Assembly: GCA_043764895.1 (NCBI GenBank)
Contig: JAYUJY010000102.1
Location: forward strand, 1-28,949
Source: JAAFJU01 sp043764895
GTDB lineage: Bacteria > Cyanobacteriota > Cyanobacteriia > Leptolyngbyales > Leptolyngbyaceae
Length of the DNA: 28,949 nt
Reading direction: 5' to 3'
Shown here: positions 16,157 to 23,941 of the stretch, in pieces
Layout of the letters: the number at the start of each line of letters is the position of its first letter
How positions within the stretch are numbered: the stretch's first letter is position 1
Made by a program: the position numbers and the translations under genes
Notes under the pieces: generated by a model
What the model was told of the DNA's origin: nothing
The model's database searches: none
The model's input: the letters and a program-made list of their open reading frames with translations, nothing else

Positions 16157-17166
16157 ATGATGACAACCTTAGGAATTTTCTCCCAAACCTAAACGGGGGT
16201 GGTGCAGAGCGTGCAATGCTCAACCTAGCGCGTACTCTGAGTCAGCAGGGCGTTCAAGTTGATCTTGTCCTTGTGGCGCGAAAAGGGGCTTATATTGATC
16301 AGGTGCCAGATACGATTAGAATCATCGATTTTGGCAATCGTAATATTCAAAATAATATGTCGGTGGAATCCCGCAACTCAGTGCGTCTCAAAACCCGGCT
16401 TATGCCTTGGTTTGCAAAGGCGTTCTTTCCTTGGGCTAATGCGGTTGTTCCAGTCTCAGAAGGGGTTGGAGATGATTTGATTCGGTTGGGAATACCCGCA
16501 GAGCAAGTCACGGTGATTCATAACCCCATCGTAACGCCAGAAATTCTAGTCCGATCGACCGAACCAATTGAGCATCCTTGGTTTGTTGCGGGCCATGTTC
16601 CCATCGTGGTAGCGGTCGGGCGTCTGACCCAGCAGAAGGATTTTCCAACGCTGCTTAATGCCTTTGCGAAGGCTAGAATCTTGCGTCCTATGAAGCTGAT
16701 TATTCTGGGGGAGGGTGAACTGCGATCGGAGTTGGAAGGCTTGATAGATCAATTGGGAATTCAAAATGATGTGTCACTGCCGGGATTTGTTGAAAACCCA
16801 TTTGCCTATGTCGCTCGATCGGATTTGTTTGTATTGTCGTCACTTTTTGAGGGCTTGCCGACGGTCCTTATTGAAGCCATGGCTATGGGAACTCCTGTGG
16901 TTGCAACCGACTGTCCAAGTGGTCCCCATGAGATTCTGAAAGGGGGATTATATGGTCCATTGGTTAAGATGTCGTCACCGGATGAACTGGCAGCGGCCAT
17001 AATATTGCGATTGGAACAACCGAGAGATTCAGCATTGCTTATGCAGTGGGCAAGTCGATACTCCATTGATGAATCGGTCAGTGCCTATACTCGACTATTT
17101 AAGTCATTAGATTCAACCGGAGCGTTCAGTCTTCGTCCCAGTTTGACGGATACTCACTCATCTTAA
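16157..17166 (+). pseudogene. GT4-family glycosyltransferase with 5' frameshift and internal deletion
   Basis: From ATG 16157 the sequence reads MMTTLGIF and then hits TAA at 16190. One frame over it continues LPNLNGGGAERAMLNLAR, the classic GT4 N-terminal donor loop. Adding one T to the TTTT run at 16176-16179 joins them exactly. The rest is an open GT4 frame with VAVGRLTQQKDFPTLL, GEGELRSEL and FEGLPTVLIEAMAMGTPVV, followed by DCPSGPHEIL. A second lesion is likely: between FGNRNIQ and SRNSVRLKTRLMPW roughly 50 residues of the N-terminal Rossmann domain seem absent without loss of frame. The next internal ATG (16216) would give 316 residues and lose the glycine-rich loop. The gene is probably dead. 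A sequencing error could explain the frameshift but not the deletion. Confidence 0.75.
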
Positions 17167-17184
17167 TGGATCAGGATTTAGCCT

Positions 17185-18189
17185 ATGACTCCTCCATTTT
17201 TCTATCAATTTACGGTGTTTACACCTACCTACAATCGTTCTCATACGCTACATCGGGTCTATGAGAGTTTGGTTGCACAGACCTACTCAAACTTTGAGTG
17301 GCTGGTCATTGATGATGGATCGACTGATGACACTCGATCGTGCATTGAAGCTTGGCAGGCGATCGCACCTTTTAAGATTCGCTACATCTATCAAAATCCT
17401 CAAAGTAAGCATGCGGCCTACAATCGTGCAGCTTTAGAATCCAAGGGTGAGTTTTTGGTTTGCTTGGACTCTGATGATTCATGTTTGCCCTATGCTTTAG
17501 AGCGCATGAAAGCCCGGTGGGATGAGATTCCAGTCAGCGACCAATCGCGTTATTCTGGGATTTATGGTCACTGTATGGACGATCGAGAAGGCCATAGAAT
17601 CGGAACAGACTATCCAAGCGATGGCTTCACGTCCAATTATCCTGAGATGCGTCATCACTATCAGGTTACGGGTGAGAAATGGGGGTTTCAACGCACAGTA
17701 GTGATGCGAAAGTATCCGTTTCCAGTCTTTGCAGATTTGCGGATGTCTCACATTCCTGAATCAGTTGTTTGGTCGCCGATGACAATTCGTTATCCAGTGC
17801 TCTATGTCAATGAGTGTTGGCGTGTCTATCAGCAAGAGATTCCGCTAGACAAATTTCTGCTAGACAAACTTCAACCTCGTGACATTCAAGCCAGTGACAT
17901 TCGACCAACGATCGAAGGATCTGGGCAACTCACAAAGCAGAAGCTCACAGTGACGAATCCGGTTGGATCGCTTCTACTGAACCAAACTCTACTAAATGTT
18001 GATATTCAATATTTCAAATCTTCGCCCTTGACGTTTGTTAAGGCTGCAATTAACTATAACCGTGCCCGTTGGCATGTGCGCGATCGAATTTCTTCTGCGA
18101 CGAGGGTTCAGCTTCGATCGCAGCTTACGACAGGTCTAGGTCAGTTGATATGTGGATTAATGTTACCGATTAGCTATGATTCTGTGTAA
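17185..18189 (+). CDS. GT2-family glycosyltransferase
   Basis: A 334-residue inverting glycosyltransferase of the GT-A fold. The N-terminal nucleotide-binding part reads FTVFTPTYNRSHTL and WLVIDDGSTDDT, and the metal-binding DxD is in CLDSDD (about residues 94-98). It would add a sugar to a polysaccharide or lipid-linked chain on the cytoplasmic side of the membrane. The start has CAGGA about nine bases upstream and lies 18 bases after the GT4 pseudogene. The C-terminus (LICGLMLPISYDSV) stops where related proteins tend to carry a few more residues, and the last 14 bases overlap the truncated PIG-V-like frame. The end may therefore be the left edge of a deletion. The catalytic domain is intact. 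Donor and acceptor are unknown. Confidence 0.88.
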   Translation: MTPPFFYQFTVFTPTYNRSHTLHRVYESLVAQTYSNFEWLVIDDGSTDDTRSCIEAWQAIAPFKIRYIYQNPQSKHAAYNRAALESKGEFLVCLDSDDSCLPYALERMKARWDEIPVSDQSRYSGIYGHCMDDREGHRIGTDYPSDGFTSNYPEMRHHYQVTGEKWGFQRTVVMRKYPFPVFADLRMSHIPESVVWSPMTIRYPVLYVNECWRVYQQEIPLDKFLLDKLQPRDIQASDIRPTIEGSGQLTKQKLTVTNPVGSLLLNQTLLNVDIQYFKSSPLTFVKAAINYNRARWHVRDRISSATRVQLRSQLTTGLGQLICGLMLPISYDSV

Positions 18190-19012
18190 TTTGGCCATGC
18201 GACTAGGATTGCCCTTTGCAATAGCCGGAACCCTAGTTAACAACCTGTGCTTTCTAGGAGCGGCCTATGTCCTTTATCTATGGATAGAAGAATTCCACCG
18301 TCGTCGATTGGCGCAGTGGACGACGATCGCCCTAACCTGCTTTCCCTACTCAATGTTTGGATCTATGGCTTATACCGAAGGGCTATTTTTACTTTCGACC
18401 ACGGTGTCATTGCGGGCCTTTGATAAGGGGCAGTATCGGTTGGCGTCCCTGAGTGGAATGGTGGCGGCGACCACTCGAATGTTTGGACTGGCGCTGGTTC
18501 CGACATTCTTGATTCGGTCATGGCAACAGCGTCGATCGATCGCTGCCTATGGTGCAGGTTTGGCAGTGCCATTGGGTCTAGTTGTATTTTTCCTCTATTG
18601 TCAGGTGATTTATGGAGACTTTTTTGCGACATTTCAGGCCCAGAAGGCATGGCTGACTTATCAGGCCACCTGGATTTCAGTGGCAACAAAGCTATGGGAG
18701 CGTCGGTTATGGTCGCCGGATTCATGGCTGCGGGTGGTGATGTTCTGGGGGAGCGCGATCGCATTTTGGAGGTTGCGCCGCCAGCTTAACCCAACGATTT
18801 GGGTTTATGGGTTGTCATCTATAGGACTATTACTCTTATCAGGTGCAGCGGATGGGATTGTTCGGTATGTTTATGGCATTACGTCATTTTCAGTCGTCTT
18901 AGGCTATGGCTTAATGAAATATCCAATCGTTTGCATTCCTGCTATCGCCCTATTTACCCTAATGATGAGTTCGATCGCCATTCGCTTTGCGTGGTGGAAC
19001 TTTATTGCATAA
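18176..19012 (+). pseudogene. PIG-V-like mannosyltransferase missing its N-terminal part
   Basis: A hydrophobic multi-pass membrane protein of 278 residues resembling the C-terminal two thirds of bacterial PIG-V/GT-C mannosyltransferases: RLGLPFAIAGTLVNNLCFLG, then CFPYSMFGSMAYTEGLFLLS and ATTRMFGLALVPTFL. Full-length relatives have roughly 100 or more further N-terminal residues, including the first membrane segment and the lumenal loop with the catalytic Asp. Here the frame begins inside the end of the preceding GT2 gene. No start codon with a ribosome site supports a natural beginning. I infer that a deletion fused the 3' end of the GT2 gene to the middle of this gene. A short natural variant is possible but would lack the known catalytic region. 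Confidence 0.65.
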
Positions 19013-19439
19013 GCTGATTTGATGTGGGCTACGTTGTGTATGTGTATGCCTCGAAAAACTCTATGATCTCACTAGATTTTCTACCTGATGTTGACTTTGC
19101 ATACGTAAAGTTCATACATAGGTCAAATAACGTGAAATTTTGATGAACCGTCCTGATGATTAACTCAGTACTTTCACGAAGAGAGAGTAGCATTGTGTTA
19201 CTAGATACTTGAATTTGGTTTAAATCTGTTTTGTAAGTTAGATTGGATTTTCTAGACGCTACATCTTGAGATTCTAGCTAGCTTGTTAATATTTATGTCT
19301 ATTTTAAAGACCTGTCTTCAACCCTAAAATGACCCTAATTTTAGAGCTTAGAGGAACGGTTTTAACTCGGATTTCTACTGCCATGCTCAGTTTTTTCGAT
19401 CGTTCTTTTAAATCTTCTGCTGTTGAGGATCTACTTATT
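19013..19439. other. AT-rich intergenic region
   Basis: About 430 bases between the truncated mannosyltransferase and the next GT2 gene. I see no gene, hairpin terminator or recognisable RNA; it must contain the promoter of the downstream glycan block. An in-frame ATG at 19329 could extend the next gene, but those 37 residues look non-conserved. Confidence 0.45.
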
Positions 19440-20612
19440 ATGGCTTTTTCATACCGCTCTAGGACCCCACGATTTTCTAACATTAGCCCAACCGTCATAT
19501 CCCCTGGAAATACAGTCCTCCCGTTCCAGCGCGATCGACCGTTAGTGTCTATTTTGACCCCTGCGTACAATGAGTCTTCCATCATGGAGTCGCACTTAAC
19601 GATTCTATGTAACCATCTCAAAACCCTTGAGTCACGCTATGCCTGGGAAATCGTGGTGGTTAATGATGGCAGTCGCGACAACACGGGTGCATTGGCGGAT
19701 GCCTTTGCCGAGCGTCATGAAGGTGTGAGGGTCATTCACCATCGCATCAATCAAGGACTTGGACAGGCGATGAGAACTGGATTTGAGGCCTGTCAAGGCG
19801 ACTATGTGGTCGTACTGGACTTGGACTTGAGCTATTCCCCGGATCACATTGAACGACTGCTCGATCGGATTGAAACAACGGGGGCGGGAATGGTGGTAGC
19901 GTCGCCTTATATGCCGGGTGGAAGTATTGCCAATGTGCCTTGGTTCCGTAAGGCATTGAGCATTTGGGCTAATCGGTTTCTGTCCGTAGCATCCAAGCGA
20001 AGTTTGGCAACATTAACCGGAATGGTGCGGGTTTACGATGCTGATTTTTTGCGTCGATTAAATCTTCGATCGAACGGCATGGACATCAATCCGGAACTAG
20101 TGTACAAGGCTCTTCTGCTCCTCGAAAAAGTAGAAGAAATTCCCGGATATCTCCATTGGCGAGTAAGTCCTGTAAAAGCGGACAGCCCACGTCCGAAAGG
20201 ACCAAAAGCTGCCAAGCGTAAGTCCAGCATGAAAATAGCCAAGCACATTTGGGATACCCTGTTTTCGGGATTTTTATTCCGCCCAGTGATGTTCTTTGTG
20301 TTGCCGAGCTTGATGTTCTTTGGGATTTCGGTTTATGCCAATGTTTGGGCCTTCATTCATACGTTGAATAACTATAATCAGTTGGCGCAAACGCAACCCA
20401 ATCCTGATATTACGGTGGCTGTAGCTCAGGCTTTTGCCCAAGCGCCCCATACGTTCTTTATTGGTGGAATGATGTTGATGCTTGCGATTCAGCTCTTTAG
20501 TTTGGGCGTTGTCTCGGTTCAAAGTAAAAACTATTTTGAGGAGACGTTCTACCTCAATAGTGCCATTTATGCTAGGACTCTCAAAGATCCCTCCTCTGGA
20601 TCACGCTCATAG
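19440..20612 (+). CDS. Membrane-anchored GT2 glycosyltransferase (polyprenyl-phosphate sugar synthase-like)
   Basis: A protein of about 390 residues with a GT-A domain and two C-terminal membrane segments. Motifs: LVSILTPAYNESSIMESHL, VVVNDGSRDNTG and the DxD-type LDLDLSYSPDHIERL. The membrane segments are near FRPVMFFVLPSLMFFGISVY and FFIGGMMLMLAIQLFSLGVV. This layout matches dolichol/polyprenyl-phosphate mannose or glucose synthases, which load a sugar onto a lipid carrier for later use by membrane GT-C enzymes. A broken GT-C-like gene stands just upstream. ATG 19440 is preferred because AGGA lies about ten bases before it; ATG 19329 would add 37 residues. The gene opens the glycan block that follows. 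Confidence 0.87.
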   Translation: MAFSYRSRTPRFSNISPTVISPGNTVLPFQRDRPLVSILTPAYNESSIMESHLTILCNHLKTLESRYAWEIVVVNDGSRDNTGALADAFAERHEGVRVIHHRINQGLGQAMRTGFEACQGDYVVVLDLDLSYSPDHIERLLDRIETTGAGMVVASPYMPGGSIANVPWFRKALSIWANRFLSVASKRSLATLTGMVRVYDADFLRRLNLRSNGMDINPELVYKALLLLEKVEEIPGYLHWRVSPVKADSPRPKGPKAAKRKSSMKIAKHIWDTLFSGFLFRPVMFFVLPSLMFFGISVYANVWAFIHTLNNYNQLAQTQPNPDITVAVAQAFAQAPHTFFIGGMMLMLAIQLFSLGVVSVQSKNYFEETFYLNSAIYARTLKDPSSGSRS

Positions 20613-20801
20613 AGATCCGCTAATAGCGTTATGCCAATAGACGATTTGATTGTCAAGGATCTAATGATCATCCAGCACTTTAGCTGAATGTTTTAAGACC
20701 CTTCTAAGCTGTTGAAATACAGTGAAATCAGTTAGGCTTTGAGCAAAACTGATCTAATTTTCTGATATTAGATTTGATCCATTTTATACGGAGTTTTCAT
20801 C

Positions 20802-22043
20802 ATGGTTGCTACCCCGAATCGTACCGCTTTCATGACCTTACCTTCTGATCAAGAAGCCTCAGGACGAATGCTAGGTGCGGAAGAATTAGAGATGCTGCGG
20901 CAGGTGATTGAAAGTGGGACTTTAACCAGTACGAAAGGCAAGATGGTGAAGCAGTTAGAAGCTCGCTTTGCCGAAATGATCGGGGTGAAGTATGCCTATG
21001 CGTGCTCTAGCGGTTCGGGTGCGATTCACTGTGCTATTGCGGCCATTGATCCTGAACCGGGCGATGAAATTATCACCACATCCATTACTGACATGGGTGG
21101 ATTAACGCCTATTTTATATCAGGGTGCCATTCCAGTTTTTGCTGACGTAGATCCCAACACTTGGAACGTCACGGCTGAGACTATTGCGGCTCGAATCACC
21201 AATAGAACGAAAGCTATTATCGTCACGCACCTCTTCGGCAATCCCTGCGATATGAGCGCCATTATGGAACTCGCCAACTCCCGTGGCATTCCCGTCATTG
21301 AAGACTGCGCCCAAGCGTTCCTCGCTAGCCACAATGGTCGTAAAGTCGGCAGCTTCGGAGCTGTCGGATGCTTCAGTATGCAGCAGGGTAAGCACATTAC
21401 CACCGGGGAAGGCGGACTCGTCACCACCAATGATGATGAACTCGCCCACCGCCTCTACCTGTTTATCAACAAAGGATTTGACTACACCAAACCTCAGCAG
21501 CCCGATCATTTTTTCATGGCTCTCAATAGCCGAATGAATGAACTGAGTGGTGCCGTTGCCTTAGCGCAATTAGACAAACTCCAACCTTGTGTCAGCAGCC
21601 GTCGCGCCACCGCCGCAAGCCTCACGGAAAAATTGAAGAACGTCTCTGGAATTCTGGCGCCTGAGGCCGATCCTCGCAATGAGAGCGTCTTTTGGAAGTA
21701 TGGTCTGCGCGTTGATGCCAATCTTGTCCAGGGCGGTGCCGTCGGTTTGGCGAAGAAGCTTAAAGAAGAGAAAGGTATCTTCTCTGCGCCTCGCTATATC
21801 CAAAAACCTGCGTTCCAATGCATTATTTTTGAGGAGCAGCGTACCTTTGGAAATTCTCGCTGGCCCTTCACTTTAGCGACGCCTGATGCTGTGGACTACA
21901 ATCCCGATCGTTTTCCGGGTACGTTTTCCGGATTGGAATGGGTGCTTGTTCTTCCCTGGAACGAAAAATACACCGATGAACATGTCAACTACATTGCCGA
22001 TGCGATCGTTGACGCTGTGGACGAGTTACGAATTCGCTACTAA
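20802..22043 (+). CDS. DegT/DnrJ/EryC1/StrS-family PLP sugar aminotransferase
   Basis: A 413-residue fold-type I aminotransferase that usually converts a keto group on a nucleotide sugar to an amine, with glutamate or glutamine as donor. The PLP lysine is expected at K197 in FSMQQGKHITTGEGG. D168 and Q171 in VIEDCAQAF hold the cofactor ring, and the N-terminal CSSGSGAIHCAI loop binds its phosphate. CGGAG eight bases before the ATG is a good ribosome site. The following genes encode an oxidoreductase that could make the keto substrate and an acetyltransferase that could cap the amine, as WbpB/WbpE/WbpD do for UDP-diacetamido sugars. The C-terminal part is longer than in WbpE, so the exact sugar is open; cyclitol aminotransferases are an alternative. 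Confidence 0.9.
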   Translation: MVATPNRTAFMTLPSDQEASGRMLGAEELEMLRQVIESGTLTSTKGKMVKQLEARFAEMIGVKYAYACSSGSGAIHCAIAAIDPEPGDEIITTSITDMGGLTPILYQGAIPVFADVDPNTWNVTAETIAARITNRTKAIIVTHLFGNPCDMSAIMELANSRGIPVIEDCAQAFLASHNGRKVGSFGAVGCFSMQQGKHITTGEGGLVTTNDDELAHRLYLFINKGFDYTKPQQPDHFFMALNSRMNELSGAVALAQLDKLQPCVSSRRATAASLTEKLKNVSGILAPEADPRNESVFWKYGLRVDANLVQGGAVGLAKKLKEEKGIFSAPRYIQKPAFQCIIFEEQRTFGNSRWPFTLATPDAVDYNPDRFPGTFSGLEWVLVLPWNEKYTDEHVNYIADAIVDAVDELRIRY

Positions 22044-22101
22044 CAGCAACGCCAAAGACTCAGATCGCGCAAATACCTTTACCTACTGACAGAGATTTAT
22101 C

Positions 22102-23127
22102 ATGACTCAAGTAATTAGATTCGGACTCATCGGCGCGGGCGGCATCGCTCAGTCTTACCTACAAGCATTTCAATCCGCCACCGAAGCAAAATTAGTTGCT
22201 GTTGCAGATGTGCGCCTTGAAGCAGCAGAGGCAATGGCCAAACAATCAGGCTGTAATCCTTACAACAGCTATCAGGAAATGGCCGAAAGTGAGGAACTCG
22301 ACGCCATTATCCTCTGCACGCCTCCAATTACCCACTTAGAAATCTCCTGTTTCTTCCTCAAACGTAAAATAAACGTACTCTGTGAAAAGCCATTGAGCGT
22401 GGATTCTAGGAGTGCGCGGATCATGATCGACACCGCTGAAAAAGAAGGCGTGATTTTGACCATGGCGTCGAAGTTTCGCTATGTTGAGGATGTCATTCGC
22501 GCTAAGAGCTTGGTGTCTTCGGGCATCTTGGGCGAAATCGTCCTCTTTGAAAATGCCTTCACCTCTCGGGTGGACATGCGCGATCGATGGAATGCCGTTC
22601 CCTCCATTAGCGGTGGTGGCGTTTTGATTGACAACGGCACCCACTCCGTTGATATCATGCGCTACTTCCTCGGGCCTCTTGCCGAGGTTCAAGCGATCGA
22701 AGGCAAACGGATTCAGGGCTTAGCGGTCGATGACACCGTTCGGATTTTCGTCCGCAGTGCCGCAGGGGTGGTGGGCAACGTGGATCTGTCCTGGAGCATC
22801 AACAAAGAACTTGATAGCTACATCCGAATTTACGGTTCCCAAGGCACGATTTCCGTCGGTTGGAAAGAATCTAAATATCGCCAAGCCTCCAGCCCTGACT
22901 GGGTAACATTTGGCAATGGCTACAACAAAGTCCAAGCCTTCGGGAGTCAGATTAGCAACTTCGCTCGGGCCATCAAAGGCGAAGAGCAACTCTTAATCAC
23001 GGCCCAAGATGCTCTAGCCTCCGTAGAAGTCGTAGAAGCGGCCTACAGCGCTCTTCGCAAAACTCAATGGACGGTTGTGAGTTCATTGCCCTCTGCAAAA
23101 AATGAGCTGATGGCGCAGGTTGCGTAG
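22102..23127 (+). CDS. Gfo/Idh/MocA-family NAD(P)-dependent sugar oxidoreductase
   Basis: A 341-residue two-domain dehydrogenase. The Rossmann motif GAGGIA is at 11-16, and EKP (95-97, in NVLCEKPLSV) carries the catalytic lysine. D177 and H181 in the GGGVLIDNGTHSVD segment complete the usual active site. Members oxidise a hydroxyl of a sugar, nucleotide sugar or inositol with NAD(P). It lies 58 bases after the aminotransferase on the same strand, so it could supply the 3-keto (or other keto) sugar to that enzyme. It is not especially close in sequence to WbpB, so the position oxidised is not settled. Nothing looks damaged. Confidence 0.92.
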   Translation: MTQVIRFGLIGAGGIAQSYLQAFQSATEAKLVAVADVRLEAAEAMAKQSGCNPYNSYQEMAESEELDAIILCTPPITHLEISCFFLKRKINVLCEKPLSVDSRSARIMIDTAEKEGVILTMASKFRYVEDVIRAKSLVSSGILGEIVLFENAFTSRVDMRDRWNAVPSISGGGVLIDNGTHSVDIMRYFLGPLAEVQAIEGKRIQGLAVDDTVRIFVRSAAGVVGNVDLSWSINKELDSYIRIYGSQGTISVGWKESKYRQASSPDWVTFGNGYNKVQAFGSQISNFARAIKGEEQLLITAQDALASVEVVEAAYSALRKTQWTVVSSLPSAKNELMAQVA

Positions 23128-23136
23128 ATTCATGGT

Positions 23137-23185
23137 TCTCTCACAACAATCCTCTTCTAAGGTTGGGAGAGGGTTGGGGTGAGGG
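23137..23185. repeat. Small intergenic repeat, possible relative of 1178-1226
   Basis: It starts TCTCTCACAA and ends with the purine-rich GGTTGGGAGAGGGTTGGGGT and GAGGGA. Sequence of this sort (CCCTCACCCCAACCCTCTCC on the other strand) is widespread between bacterial genes. It separates the oxidoreductase from the acetyltransferase but should not stop transcription. Confidence 0.4.
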
Positions 23186-23227
23186 ATATTCTTGATTGAT
23201 TTAGAGTCTTGCATTAGAGGATTAATA

Positions 23228-23842
23228 ATGCCTGTTCGGATTCATCCCAGTGCGATCGTTGAGGACAATGTAACCTTTGGTGAGGGCACATCTGTTTGGG
23301 ATAGTGTTCATATTCGGCATTCGACCACCATTGGTGAAGAGTGCATTATTGGCGGCAAGACTTACATTGCCTACGGAGTTGTTATTGGCAATCGCGTTAA
23401 AATTAACGCCTTTGTATACATTTGCAATGCCGTCACGATTGAAGATGGCGTGATGATTAGCGCTTCTACAACGTTTACCAACGATCGATTTCCCCGTGCC
23501 ACCACACCGGATCTAACATCCTTGCGATCGTCTGATCCGGATGAACACACCTTGCCTACGCTTGTCAGACAAGGAGCTACGATCGGTGCAGCTTGTACCA
23601 TTGGTAATGACTTAACGATCGGACAGTTTGCCATGGTAGGCATGGGAAGCCTAGTGACAAAATCAATTCCTGACTTTCATCTCGTTATAGGGCAGCCCGC
23701 TCGATCGGTCGGTTGTGTCTGTCGATGTGGTCAATTACTGAGCCGTTTTCCGACGGACTGGTCGTCTTACCACGATGATTTAACCTGTTCCGCGTGCGAT
23801 CGAAGCTATGTCATCACCGATGGAATGGTCAGCGAAAAATAG
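23228..23842 (+). CDS. Left-handed beta-helix (hexapeptide) N-acetyltransferase with C-terminal Cys cluster
   Basis: A 204-residue acyltransferase with isoleucine-rich hexapeptide repeats (about 8-160), as in WlbB/WbpD, which acetylates the 3-amino group of a UDP-2-acetamido-3-amino uronic acid. Family-like parts are GGKTYIAYGVVIGNRVKINAF, FTNDRFPRATTPD, TLVRQGATIGAACTIGNDLT and IGQPARSVG. After the helix comes a short domain with C163, C165, C167 and C187, C190 (CVCRCG and CSAC), most likely a zinc ribbon. I start at ATG 23228 because AGAGG precedes it by seven bases; an upstream TTG at 23192 is in frame but unsupported. With the preceding aminotransferase and oxidoreductase it would finish an acetamido sugar. 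Confidence 0.9.
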   Translation: MPVRIHPSAIVEDNVTFGEGTSVWDSVHIRHSTTIGEECIIGGKTYIAYGVVIGNRVKINAFVYICNAVTIEDGVMISASTTFTNDRFPRATTPDLTSLRSSDPDEHTLPTLVRQGATIGAACTIGNDLTIGQFAMVGMGSLVTKSIPDFHLVIGQPARSVGCVCRCGQLLSRFPTDWSSYHDDLTCSACDRSYVITDGMVSEK

Positions 23843-23941
23843 GTTGTTTTAATAGCTCTGCTGATCATCTGACGCTCGTTCCTCCATTATTTCCAAGCAA
23901 TCTTTTTCTAATCTCTGAATCTTTAAGCCTCGAATAATCCT

